DNA from: Cupriavidus respiraculi
GTDB taxonomy: Bacteria; Pseudomonadota; Gammaproteobacteria; Burkholderiales; Burkholderiaceae
Direction: 5' to 3'
NCBI RefSeq assembly: GCF_914271545.1
Contig: NZ_CAJZAH010000001.1
Coordinates: 1,116,001 to 1,180,000 of the forward strand
DNA: 64,000 nucleotides
Below, in pieces: positions 1 through 8,326 of this stretch; positions within the stretch are counted from its first letter, which is position 1, and each line of letters begins with the position of its first letter. The notes beneath the pieces are model-generated. The model ran no database searches and was not told the DNA's origin. It was given only the letters and a program-made list of their open reading frames with translations. A program made the translations under genes and the position numbers.

Positions 1-55
1 CACGGCATGCGTGCCCGAAACGGATAGCCCCGCGGCACACCAAAGACGCCCGCCC

Positions 56-973
56 ATGGAAAACGCGCAAGACCACCACGACCCGACCCTGATGTTCGAA
101 CGGCTGCGGCCCCGGCTGCAGGCCATCGCCTACCGCATGCTGGGCTCTGCCGCCGAGGCCGAGGAAATCGTCCAGGACGCGTGGCTGCGCTGGCACGAGG
201 CCGATCGCACCGCCATCTGCAACGCCGAGGCATGGCTGGTTGCCGTGGCCACCCGGCTGTCGATCGACCGCCTGCGCGCGGCGAAGGTGCAGCGCGAGCA
301 CTACGAGGGGATCTGGCTGCCGGAGCCGCTGCTGTGCGAGTCGCCGCCCACGCCGGAGGACGTGGTGGAGCATGTCGACAACATCTCGGTGGCCTTCCTG
401 CTGGTGCTGGAGCGGCTGGCGCCCGAGGCCCGCGCGGCCTTCCTGCTGCGCGAGGTCTTCGATGCCGACTACGGCGAGATCGCGGCAACGCTTGGCAAGT
501 CGGAGGCGGCCTGCCGCCAGCTGGTGCACCGCGCCAAGGCGCAGGTGCGCAGCGGCGGGGCGCGGTATGCCATTTCGGCGGACACCCACCGGCGGCTGCT
601 GACGCGCTTCGCACAGGCGCTGTCGGCGGGGGATTTCTCCTCCATCAACGCCATGCTGGCCGAGGATGCGGTGCTGCTGGGCGACGGCGGCGGCAAGGTG
701 CCGAGCTTCCCCCAGCCGCTGCTCGGCGGGCGGCGCATCGCGCAGCTGTTCTTCGCCACCCGGCTGCGCTTCGGTGCCGCCGTGCGCGTCGAACTGGCCG
801 CGCTCAACGGTCGGCTCGGCGTGCTGCGCTTCATCGATGGGCAACTGGAGTCGGCGCAGTCGTTCGAGACGGACGGCGAGCGCATCCTGCGCATCCAGGT
901 GCAGCGCAATCCCGACAAGCTGGCCCGCATCGCCGCGGCTCGGTTGGACGGCCCGCCGATCTCGCCCCACTGA
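56..973 (+). CDS. ECF41-type RNA polymerase sigma factor (SigJ-like)
   Basis: Predicted extracytoplasmic-function sigma factor of about 305 aa. Sigma region 2 lies near residues 10-75 (AYRMLGSAAEAEEIVQDAW) and region 4 near 110-165, where a helix-turn-helix contains GEIAATLGKSEAACRQLVHR. A SnoaL-like C-terminal domain follows, with the DGGGK signature at residues 210-214 that is typical of ECF41 factors; in that family the domain modulates activity in place of an anti-sigma factor. The ATG at 56 is preferred; a GTG at 11 would add 15 residues. ECF41 genes usually neighbour a carboxymuconolactone-decarboxylase or oxidoreductase gene. None is seen downstream, and the upstream side is outside the window. 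Confidence 0.88.
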   Translation: MENAQDHHDPTLMFERLRPRLQAIAYRMLGSAAEAEEIVQDAWLRWHEADRTAICNAEAWLVAVATRLSIDRLRAAKVQREHYEGIWLPEPLLCESPPTPEDVVEHVDNISVAFLLVLERLAPEARAAFLLREVFDADYGEIAATLGKSEAACRQLVHRAKAQVRSGGARYAISADTHRRLLTRFAQALSAGDFSSINAMLAEDAVLLGDGGGKVPSFPQPLLGGRRIAQLFFATRLRFGAAVRVELAALNGRLGVLRFIDGQLESAQSFETDGERILRIQVQRNPDKLARIAAARLDGPPISPH

Positions 974-1126
974 GACGCGCGGCGGTCGGCATCGGCCTGT
1001 CTCCGCCAGGTTGCCGTGTCATCGCGCTGTCATTTGCGCCTCGCACAATCCGCTTCGTTCGTTCCGCCGCAACGGCGCCGCGCTCATCGCCGGCGCCGTT
1101 ACGGCGCACCGCACCACGGGCCGTCC

Positions 1127-1154
1127 TTGACACCCGTTTTTTTGCGGCTTGAAT
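1127..1154 (+). promoter_or_regulatory. Promoter of the lacI-type regulator gene
   Basis: A perfect -35 TTGACA (1127-1132) and a -10-like TTGAAT (1149-1154) are separated by 16 bp. They lie upstream of the ATG at 1188, and a palindromic operator overlaps the end of the -10. The layout fits autorepression. The promoter is predicted from sequence only. Confidence 0.5.
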
Positions 1155-1168
1155 GAAAACGTTTTCAT
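1153..1168. promoter_or_regulatory. LacI-family operator (perfect 16-bp palindrome)
   Basis: ATGAAAACGTTTTCAT reads the same on both strands and has the central CG typical of LacI/GalR-family operators. It overlaps the predicted -10 and start region of the LacI-type gene just downstream, so it is most simply the regulator's own binding site. I found no second copy before the transporter genes, so they may be read through from this promoter. Confidence 0.7.
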
Positions 1169-1187
1169 CCGAGGACAGCCCGATCCC

Positions 1188-2267
1188 ATGACACGCAAAG
1201 CCGTCTCCCCTGCCGTCCCGCCCGCGCCCGCCAATAGCGCGACGCTGGTGAACGTGGCCGCGGCGGCAAGCGTGTCGCTGGCGACCGCCTCGCGCGTGTT
1301 CAGCAATCCGGAGCTGGTCCGCCAGGACACGGCCGAGCGCGTGCTGCGGGCGGCCGGCGAACTGGGCTTTCGGCCCAACCTGCTGGGCGCCAAGCTGCGG
1401 GCCCAGCGCACCCGGATCATCGGGGTCATGCTGCCGACGCTGGAGAACGCGGTGTTCGCGGAATGCTGGCGCGGCATCGAGGAGGCCGCGCTGGCCCAGG
1501 GCTATTCGCTGATGCTGGTCACGAGCCGCTACGACCCGGACCGGGAGCGCGAGCGCATCGAGTACCTGCTGCGGCACCGCGTCGACGGCATGGTGCTGAC
1601 GGTGGCCGATGCGGCGCGCAGCGCGGTGCTGGACCAGCTCGACGCCGAGGGCGTGCCCTACGTGCTGGCCTACAACCAGGCCGCCAGCCGCGGCAAGCGC
1701 TATTCGGTGTCGGTGGACAACCGCCTGAGCGCGCGCGCCGGCGTGCAGACGCTGATCGCGGCCGGCCACCGCCGCATCGCCGTGGTGTCGGGCGCGTTCG
1801 TCGCGTCCGACCGGGCCCGCCAGCGCCACGCCGGCTATCAGGACGCGATGCGCGCCCACGGCCTGCAGCCCATGCCGCCGCTGTCGATGCCCGCGCATAC
1901 GCCCACCCATACCCCCGCGGAAATCGAGCGCATCCGGCTCTTCGTCACCGCGCCGCGGGCGCCCACGGCGCTGTTCTGCACCAACGACATGCTGGCGATC
2001 GGCGTGATGTCGATCCTCAAGCGCCTCGGGCTCGCGGTGCCGGATGACATCTCGGTGCTCGGCTACGACGGCATCGCCCTGGGCGGGCTGCTGGAGCCGC
2101 CGTTGACCACCGTGGTGCAGCCGAACAGCGAGATCGGCGCGCGCGCGCTGGCGTGCCTGCTGGCGCGGCTCGACGCCGCGCTGCCGGGTCGGGCCGCCAC
2201 GCTGCCCCGAACGACGCTGCTGCCGCACGTGCTGCGCGCCGGGGCCACGGTGGCCCCACCCCCCTAG
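1188..2267 (+). CDS. LacI/GalR-family transcriptional regulator
   Basis: Regulator of 359 aa. An N-terminal helix-turn-helix near residues 18-45 (VNVAAAASVSLATASRVF) is followed by a periplasmic-binding-protein-like effector domain with the usual landmarks: IIGVMLPTLENAVF, then FCTNDMLAIGVM, then DDISVLGYDG near the C-terminus. The ATG at 1188 has a GAGGACA ribosome site about 10 bases upstream; a TTG at 1149 would start inside the operator and is rejected. It lies 64 bp ahead of the binding-protein gene of an ABC uptake operon, so it most likely represses that operon as well as itself. The inducer is unknown. Confidence 0.9.
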   Translation: MTRKAVSPAVPPAPANSATLVNVAAAASVSLATASRVFSNPELVRQDTAERVLRAAGELGFRPNLLGAKLRAQRTRIIGVMLPTLENAVFAECWRGIEEAALAQGYSLMLVTSRYDPDRERERIEYLLRHRVDGMVLTVADAARSAVLDQLDAEGVPYVLAYNQAASRGKRYSVSVDNRLSARAGVQTLIAAGHRRIAVVSGAFVASDRARQRHAGYQDAMRAHGLQPMPPLSMPAHTPTHTPAEIERIRLFVTAPRAPTALFCTNDMLAIGVMSILKRLGLAVPDDISVLGYDGIALGGLLEPPLTTVVQPNSEIGARALACLLARLDAALPGRAATLPRTTLLPHVLRAGATVAPPP

Positions 2268-2331
2268 CCCGGCCCGTATCGATCACCGTTTCGCCTTCCT
2301 TCACCGCCTTATCCAACCCAAGGAGTTCATC

Positions 2332-3354
2332 ATGCAATCGACTTCGTCCTGGCTGCGCCACTTGCGCTGGCTGCTGCCGACCGTCGGCGCGGTCGTGTTC
2401 AGCCACGCCGCGGCGGCGCAGACCGCGATCTGCTACAACTGCCCGCCGGAGTGGGCGGACTGGGCCGCGCAGATTCGCGCCATCAAGGAAAAGACCGGCG
2501 TCACCGTACCGCACGACAACAAGAACTCGGGCCAGTCGCTGGCCCAGATCGTCGCCGAGAAGGCCAGCCCCGTGGCCGACGTGGTCTACTACGGCGTGAC
2601 CTTCGGCATCCAGGCGCAGAAGGAAGGCGTGACCGCGCCCTACAAGCCGGCCAACTGGAACGACATCCCCGACGGCCTGAAGGACCCGCAGGGCAACTGG
2701 TTCGCCATCCACTCCGGCACGCTCGGCCTGATGGTCAACGTCGACGCGCTGCGCGGCAAGCCCGTGCCGCAATCGTGGGCCGATCTGCAGAAGCCCGAGT
2801 ACAAGGGCATGATCGGCTATCTCGATCCGGCCAGCGCCTTTGTCGGCTATGTGGGCGCGGTGGCGATCAACCAGGCCATGGGCGGCTCGCTGGACAACTT
2901 CGGCCCCGCGCTGAAGTTCTTCAAGGACCTGCAGAAGAACCAGCCGATCGTGCCCAAGCAGACCGCCTATGCGCGCGTGCTGTCGGGCGAGATTCCGATC
3001 CTGCTGGACTATGACTTCAATGCCTATCGGGCGCGCTACAAGGATCGCGCCAACGTCGCGTTCGTGATTCCCAAGGAGGGCTCGGTGGTCGTGCCCTACG
3101 TCATGAGCATGGTGAACAAGGCCCCGCATCCCGCCGAAGCCCGCAAGGTGCTCGACTTCGTGCTCTCCGACGCCGGCCAGGCGCTGTGGGCCAACGCCTA
3201 CCTGCGGCCGGTGCGGGCCAAGGCCGTGTCCAAGGAAGTGGAGGCGCGCTTCCTCCCCGCCGCCGACTATGCGCGTGCCAAGACCGTCGACTACGGCAAG
3301 ATGGCCGATGTGCAAAAGGCCTTCAGCGACCAGTACCTGAAGGAAGTGCGCTGA
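2332..3354 (+). CDS. ABC transporter periplasmic solute-binding protein
   Basis: Extracellular solute-binding protein of 340 aa with a signal peptide ending near residue 29 (run of Ala then AQ). The body resembles binding proteins of the iron(III)/spermidine/2-aminoethylphosphonate class (type 2 fold): VADVVYYGVTFGIQAQKEG early, a GTLGLMVNVDAL strand, and a C-terminal FVLSDAGQALWANAYLRP segment. A strong AAGGAG ribosome site precedes the ATG. It is the first structural gene of an operon with two permeases, an ATPase and a phosphodiesterase. That context suggests a phosphate ester or phosphonate ligand, but the ligand is not readable from the sequence. Confidence 0.85.
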   Translation: MQSTSSWLRHLRWLLPTVGAVVFSHAAAAQTAICYNCPPEWADWAAQIRAIKEKTGVTVPHDNKNSGQSLAQIVAEKASPVADVVYYGVTFGIQAQKEGVTAPYKPANWNDIPDGLKDPQGNWFAIHSGTLGLMVNVDALRGKPVPQSWADLQKPEYKGMIGYLDPASAFVGYVGAVAINQAMGGSLDNFGPALKFFKDLQKNQPIVPKQTAYARVLSGEIPILLDYDFNAYRARYKDRANVAFVIPKEGSVVVPYVMSMVNKAPHPAEARKVLDFVLSDAGQALWANAYLRPVRAKAVSKEVEARFLPAADYARAKTVDYGKMADVQKAFSDQYLKEVR

Positions 3355-3412
3355 TGCCGCGCCGGGACGCCTCGCGTCCCGGCCCGCCGCCACCCATGGA
3401 GAGCCCCGCACC

Positions 3413-4246
3413 ATGACCCCTCGCACCCGCGCCCCTTCCGGCCGCGCGCTGATCGTGTTCGCGCTGCCCGCCCTGATCGTGTTCCTGGCCTTCTTCTGCC
3501 TGCCGATGGCCAAGCTGCTCGCGGTCAGCGTGGCGGGCGACGACGGTGCCGGCGTGTACTGGACCGTGCTGTCCAGCCCGCGCTATCTGCACAGCCTGCT
3601 CTCGACGGTGCTGCTCTCGGCCACCGTCACGCTGGCCACGCTGGCTATCGCCGGCGTGGCGGGTACCTTCCTGCAGCGCCATCCGGTGCCCGGCAAGGCG
3701 GTACTGGTGGCGATGCTGACGTTTCCGCTGGCGTTCCCCGGCGTGGTGATCGGCTTCATGGTCATCATGCTCGGCGGCCGCAACGGGCTGCTGGCTTCCG
3801 TCGGCGACCTGCTCGCGGGCGAGCGCTGGACCTTCGCCTACGGCATGACCGGCCTGTTCGTCGGCTATCTGTATTTTTCCATCCCGCGCGTGATCCTCAC
3901 CGTGATGGCCGCCGTGGAGAAGCTCGACGCCTCGCTGGAGGAAGCGGCCCGTTCGCTGGGCGCCGGCCGCTGGCGCGTGGTGCGCGACGTCATGCTGCCC
4001 GCGCTGATGCCGGCCATGATCTCCAGCGGCGCGATCTGCTTCGCTACCAGCATGGGCGCATTCGGCACGGCCTTTACGCTGGCCACCCAGCTCGACGTGC
4101 TGCCGCTGACGATCTACAACGAGTTCACCAACTATGCCAACTTCGGCATGGCCGCAGCGCTGTCGATCCTGCTCGGTGCCGTGACGTGGGCCTTGCTGGC
4201 GGTGGCCCGCCATCTGTCGGGCAACGCCGTTGCCGCCACCGCCTAG
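3413..4246 (+). CDS. ABC transporter permease (first subunit)
   Basis: Inner-membrane permease of 277 aa with about six hydrophobic helices, the first near residues 14-38. The cytoplasmic EAA loop that contacts the ATPase is visible as EEAARSLGAGRWRVVRDVML near residues 178-198. It belongs to the binding-protein-dependent transport family (PotB/CysU type). It follows the binding protein by 58 bp and is 10 bp upstream of the second permease, so the pair probably forms the membrane heterodimer of one importer. Confidence 0.88.
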   Translation: MTPRTRAPSGRALIVFALPALIVFLAFFCLPMAKLLAVSVAGDDGAGVYWTVLSSPRYLHSLLSTVLLSATVTLATLAIAGVAGTFLQRHPVPGKAVLVAMLTFPLAFPGVVIGFMVIMLGGRNGLLASVGDLLAGERWTFAYGMTGLFVGYLYFSIPRVILTVMAAVEKLDASLEEAARSLGAGRWRVVRDVMLPALMPAMISSGAICFATSMGAFGTAFTLATQLDVLPLTIYNEFTNYANFGMAAALSILLGAVTWALLAVARHLSGNAVAATA

Positions 4247-4256
4247 GAGCGCGACC

Positions 4257-5168
4257 ATGAAGACCATCCGCCGTGGCTCCGCCTACTGGGCGCAACTCGC
4301 GCTGACGCTGCTCGTCTGCGCATTCATGACCGTGCCCGTGGGCCTTTCCGTGCTGGCCGGCCTGACCAACAACATCTTCGTCGGGCTGGAAAGCGGGCTG
4401 ACCCTGCGCTGGGTCGGCGAAGTGTGGGGCCTGTACCGCAATACCATCTTCCTGTCGCTGCTGATCGCGCTCGCTTGCCTGGCCTGCACACTGGTGCTCG
4501 GCGTGCCCGCGGCCTACTACATGGCGCTGCGCCGCAGCCGCATGACGCGGCTGATCGAGGAACTGCTGATGCTGCCGGTCGCGATCCCCGGGCTGGCGAC
4601 GGCCCTCGGGCTGATCCTGCTGTACGGCAGCCTGTCGTGGCTGCGCACGAGCTGGGTCTTCATCCTGATCGGCCATGTGCTGTTCACCCTGCCGTTCATG
4701 GTGCGCTCGGTGCTCGCGATCATGTCGGCCATCGACATCCGCACGCTGGAGGACGCCGCGGCGAGCCTTGGCGCCACGCGCATGCAGCGCTTCTTCACCG
4801 TGGTGCTGCCCAATTGCCGGCAGGGCATCCTGGCGGGCGCCCTGATGGTGGTCACGCTGTCGGTGGGCGAATTCAACCTGACGTGGATGCTGCATACCCC
4901 CACCACCCAGACCCTGCCGGTGGGCCTGGCCGACAGCTATGCGTCGATGCGGCTCGAGATCGGGTCGGCCTACACCATCGTGTTCTTCCTGATGATCATT
5001 CCGCTGCTGGTGGTGATGCAGCTGGTCTCGGCGCTCGGCGCCCGTGCGCGGCGGCATCCGCTGCCGGACACGCCGGTGCCGCTTGCCGCGTCGATGACCG
5101 CACCGCCCGACGATGCCGCGCGCGCATCGCAACCCCAGCCACAGACCGAGGCCCCCCGCCATGCATGA
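4257..5168 (+). CDS. ABC transporter permease (second subunit)
   Basis: Second inner-membrane permease, 303 aa, PotC/CysW-like. It has about six membrane helices and the EAA loop EDAAASLGATRMQRFFTVVL near residues 165-185. The ATG at 4257 follows an AGGAGCG ribosome site; an in-frame TTG at 4230 would overlap the previous gene and is less likely. The last 8 bases overlap the start of the ATPase gene, a sign of translational coupling. The cytoplasmic C-terminal tail is Pro/Ala-rich. Confidence 0.88.
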   Translation: MKTIRRGSAYWAQLALTLLVCAFMTVPVGLSVLAGLTNNIFVGLESGLTLRWVGEVWGLYRNTIFLSLLIALACLACTLVLGVPAAYYMALRRSRMTRLIEELLMLPVAIPGLATALGLILLYGSLSWLRTSWVFILIGHVLFTLPFMVRSVLAIMSAIDIRTLEDAAASLGATRMQRFFTVVLPNCRQGILAGALMVVTLSVGEFNLTWMLHTPTTQTLPVGLADSYASMRLEIGSAYTIVFFLMIIPLLVVMQLVSALGARARRHPLPDTPVPLAASMTAPPDDAARASQPQPQTEAPRHA

Positions 5169-6228
5169 ACCCACCACCATCGCCCTGCGCAACTGCGCCA
5201 AGACTTTCCCCGACGGCACGCGCGCGCTCGAGCCGCTGGACCTGGACATCGGCGCCGGCGAAACCGTCGTGCTGCTGGGGCCGTCGGGCTGCGGCAAGAC
5301 CACCACGCTGCGCATGATCGCCGGGCTCGAATTCCCCGACGACGGCGGCGAGGTCCTGTTCGGCGGCGCGCCTGTCACGCATCTGCCCATCGAGCAGCGC
5401 GGCGTGGGCATGGTGTTCCAGAACTACGCGCTTTTCCCGAATATGACGGTGGCCGAGAACATCGGCTACGGCCTGCGCGTGCGGCGCATCGACGCGCAGA
5501 GCCGCAACCGCCGCGTGGACGACATGCTGGCGATGATGCAGCTTGGCGCCTTCGCCAACCGGCGGGTCGACCAGCTCTCCGGCGGCCAGCGCCAGCGCGT
5601 GGCCCTGGCCCGCGCCATTGCCGTGCAGCCGCGCGTGCTGCTGCTGGACGAGCCGCTGACCGCGCTCGATGCCAAGCTGCGCGACGCGCTGCGCGCGGAC
5701 ATCAACCGTCTGCTGCGCAGCCTGCGCATCACCGCGGTCTATGTGACCCACGACCAGGCGGAAGCCATGGCGCTGGGCGATCGCATCATCGTGATGGACA
5801 AGGGACGCATCGCGCAAAGCGGTACGCCGCAGGACATCTACCGGCAGCCGGCCAATGCCTTCGTGGCCGACTTCATCGGGACGATGAACCGGCTGCCGGC
5901 GGCGGCCGAGCGGGAGGTGTGGCGGGTGCCCGGGGGTGCGGTGCCGCGCGAGGGGCGCGACGTCGAAGGCGCGCAGGCCGAATTGATGTTCCGGCCAGAG
6001 GACGTGACGCTGGCCGATGCCCCGAATGCGGGCGACGCGCACCTGACCGGCAGCGTGGTGACCGCGCTGTTCCTCGGCCACGCGACGCGTTTGCTGGTCG
6101 ATGTGGGCGCGCCGGCGCCGCTGGTGCTCGATACCGCGCGACGCGACCGCTGGGCGGCCGGCGACCGCGTGGGGCTGCGCATCGATACCAGCCATCTGCT
6201 GACGTTGCCGGCGGGGAGCGCGGCATGA
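5161..6228 (+). CDS. ABC transporter ATP-binding protein
   Basis: Cytoplasmic ATPase of 355 aa that powers the importer. Walker A is GPSGCGKTT (about residues 40-48), the Q-loop FQNYALFPNMTV, the signature LSGGQRQRV (about 140), Walker B LLLDEP (about 160) and the switch histidine THDQAEAMALGD (about 197). A C-terminal TOBE-type regulatory domain follows (FRPEDVTLAD onward). The ATG at 5161 overlaps the permease stop. Its own stop overlaps the ATG of the phosphodiesterase (ATGA), which places the enzyme firmly in this operon. Confidence 0.92.
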   Translation: MHEPTTIALRNCAKTFPDGTRALEPLDLDIGAGETVVLLGPSGCGKTTTLRMIAGLEFPDDGGEVLFGGAPVTHLPIEQRGVGMVFQNYALFPNMTVAENIGYGLRVRRIDAQSRNRRVDDMLAMMQLGAFANRRVDQLSGGQRQRVALARAIAVQPRVLLLDEPLTALDAKLRDALRADINRLLRSLRITAVYVTHDQAEAMALGDRIIVMDKGRIAQSGTPQDIYRQPANAFVADFIGTMNRLPAAAEREVWRVPGGAVPREGRDVEGAQAELMFRPEDVTLADAPNAGDAHLTGSVVTALFLGHATRLLVDVGAPAPLVLDTARRDRWAAGDRVGLRIDTSHLLTLPAGSAA

Positions 6229-7070
6229 CGCAGACGCCGTATCTGGTGGCCCATATCACCGATCTGCACATCAAGGCCGGTGGCAAGCTGTCCTATCGCC
6301 GCGTGGACACCGCGGATGCGCTGCGCCGCTGCATCGATACGTTGCACGCGCTGCCGCAGCGTCCCGACCTGGCCATCGTGACCGGTGATCTGGTGGACTT
6401 CGGCAGCGAGGACGAATACCGCTTCCTGCGGGGCATCCTGGCGACGCTGGCGATCCCGGTGCGCCTGATGCCGGGCAACCACGACAGCCGCGCCGCGCTG
6501 CGCCAGGTCTTCCCCGATCATGGCTATCTGTTCCAGGTGGGCGATGGGGAGGCCGCGGTCCACTATCGCATCGACGAAGGGCCGCTCACGCTGATCGCCT
6601 TCGACTGCACCGTACCGGGACGCAGCGGCGGCCGCGTGGACCCGGCCGCGCTGCCGTGGCTCGAAGCCGCCCTCGCGCAGGCGCCCGACCGCCCCACTCT
6701 GCTGATGCTGCACCATCCGCCCTTTCACACGGGCATCGGGCATATGGACCAGCAGGGGCTCGAGGACGCCGGGCGGCTCGAAGCCGTCGTGCGGCGCCAT
6801 CCGCAGGTGGAGCGCGTCCTGTGTGGCCATCTGCATCGCCATATCGCCCGCCGCTTCGGCGGCACCGTCGCGATCACCGCACCGGGCCCGGCGCACCAGG
6901 TGGCGCTGGACCTGGATCCCGCCGCGCCATCGCGCTTCCGCATGGAGCCGCCGGGCTTCCTGCTGCACTGGTGGCATCCGCTACATGGCCTGGTCACGCA
7001 TGCCGCCGCGATCGGCGATCACGGCCCCGCACATCCGTTCTTCGATGCGCAGGGCAAGCTGATCGACTGA
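6225..7070 (+). CDS. Calcineurin-like phosphodiesterase (GpdQ/CpdA family)
   Basis: Cytoplasmic binuclear metallophosphodiesterase of 281 aa. The metal-binding motifs appear in order: ITDLHI, GDLVDFG, GNHD, HHPPF and GHLHRH. This is the pattern of the GpdQ (glycerophosphodiesterase) and CpdA (cAMP phosphodiesterase) family. The start overlaps the ATPase stop by four bases (ATGA), so it is translationally coupled to the transporter. I infer that the imported substrate is a phosphodiester hydrolysed on entry, for example a glycerophosphodiester. cAMP hydrolysis is a less likely alternative because of the operon context. Confidence 0.85.
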   Translation: MTQTPYLVAHITDLHIKAGGKLSYRRVDTADALRRCIDTLHALPQRPDLAIVTGDLVDFGSEDEYRFLRGILATLAIPVRLMPGNHDSRAALRQVFPDHGYLFQVGDGEAAVHYRIDEGPLTLIAFDCTVPGRSGGRVDPAALPWLEAALAQAPDRPTLLMLHHPPFHTGIGHMDQQGLEDAGRLEAVVRRHPQVERVLCGHLHRHIARRFGGTVAITAPGPAHQVALDLDPAAPSRFRMEPPGFLLHWWHPLHGLVTHAAAIGDHGPAHPFFDAQGKLID

Positions 7071-7079
7071 GCCGGGCGG

Positions 7080-8213
7080 TCAGCCGCGCTGCGGATCGCG
7101 CGACATGCGCACGCTGTAGAGACCCTTGATCGCGCTGCCGTCGCGCTCGCGGGAGCGCTCGCCGTCGCCGGCGATATGCAGCGTCTGGGTGGGCACCGCG
7201 AAGGTAATGCCGCGCTTGCCCAGCTCCGTCATCAGCTTGAGGTTGATGTCCTGCTGCACGTCCATGTACGTGTTGTAGCCGGGGTCGGTGACGAAGTAGA
7301 CCACCTCGAACTCCAGCGCGCTGTCGCCGAAGCCCTTGAAGTGGGCGCGGTCGAACCGCGTCGTGCCGGCGGTCTCGACCGCCGCGCGGATCAGCGCGGG
7401 AATCTCGCGCAGTTGCTCCGGCGAGGTCTGGTAAGGCACGCGGAAGCCGAACTGGATACGGCGTTCGGACATCCGCTTGTAGTTGTGGATGGTGTTCTTC
7501 AGCAGCTCGGTATTGCCGCAGACGATCTCCTCGCCGCTCAGGCTGCGGATACGCGTGGTCTTCAGGCCGATATGCTCGACGCTGCCGGCGATATCGCCGA
7601 AGACGATGAAGTCGCCCTGCTCGAAAGGCTTGTCCAGCCCGATCGCCAGCGAGGCGAACAGGTCGCTGAGGATGCTTTGCACCGCCAGCGCCACCGCCAC
7701 GCCGCCGACGCCGAGGCTGGCGACGAAGGCCGTGATATTGACCCCCATGTTGGCCAGCACCGCCAGCAGCAGCACGGACCACAGCAGCGAGCGCAGCGCC
7801 CAGGACATCATGGTGGTGATGACGGGGTTATGCGCGGTGACGCCTTCGCCCGTCAGCCGGTCCCGCGTCCAGATGGTGACCCCGCGATTGATCCAGATGG
7901 CAATCTGCACGCCGATCACCAGGAACCACAGGTGACCGATGCGGGTCGCCCACTTGGCGGGCAGGGCGAGGAATTCGGAGCCGATCAGCAAGGCCGCGAA
8001 CAGCAGCAGCGTCGTGCTGGTGTGCTTGATCATCTCGGCGGCCAGGTCGATGGACCGGGCGCTGGTCCGCGCGGCGAGCGTCTCCAGCCGCGAGGTCGCG
8101 AGCCGCAAGGCAGTGGAAAGTACGAGGTAACTGACAATGGCGGCGACTGCCGCATAGAGCCAGTCTATGGCGGAAATGCCGAGGAATACGTTGAGGTCGA
8201 GCCACTGCTTCAT
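7080..8213 (-). CDS. MscS-family mechanosensitive ion channel
   Basis: Small-conductance mechanosensitive channel protein, 377 aa. Four or so membrane helices occupy residues 15-185. The pore-lining helix is Gly/Ala-rich (SLGVGGVAVALAVQSILSDL) and is followed by the beta domain (GDFIVFGDIAGSVEHIG) and the MscS C-terminal domain. Channels of this family open under membrane tension in hypo-osmotic shock. The gene converges on the phosphodiesterase with 9 bp between stops and does not belong to that operon. Confidence 0.9.
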   Translation of the reverse strand: MKQWLDLNVFLGISAIDWLYAAVAAIVSYLVLSTALRLATSRLETLAARTSARSIDLAAEMIKHTSTTLLLFAALLIGSEFLALPAKWATRIGHLWFLVIGVQIAIWINRGVTIWTRDRLTGEGVTAHNPVITTMMSWALRSLLWSVLLLAVLANMGVNITAFVASLGVGGVAVALAVQSILSDLFASLAIGLDKPFEQGDFIVFGDIAGSVEHIGLKTTRIRSLSGEEIVCGNTELLKNTIHNYKRMSERRIQFGFRVPYQTSPEQLREIPALIRAAVETAGTTRFDRAHFKGFGDSALEFEVVYFVTDPGYNTYMDVQQDINLKLMTELGKRGITFAVPTQTLHIAGDGERSRERDGSAIKGLYSVRMSRDPQRG

Positions 8214-8326
8214 GCGCTTCTCCGTTGCCGTAAGGGGTGGCGATAAGGGGTAACCCTAGTTCTGGCGACGGAGTGGGCCGATAGTTCCCTCGATCGGGCG
8301 AGGATCGGCAAGCGGCAGGCTGGCGC

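Noticed and set aside
831-2228. 465-codon antisense frame over the lacI-type gene
   Set aside because: Arg/His/Gln-rich translation without motifs; the opposite strand has clear HTH and effector-domain motifs.
4230-4256. TTG start at 4230 for the second permease
   Set aside because: It would overlap the first permease; ATG 4257 has a better ribosome site and normal N-terminus.
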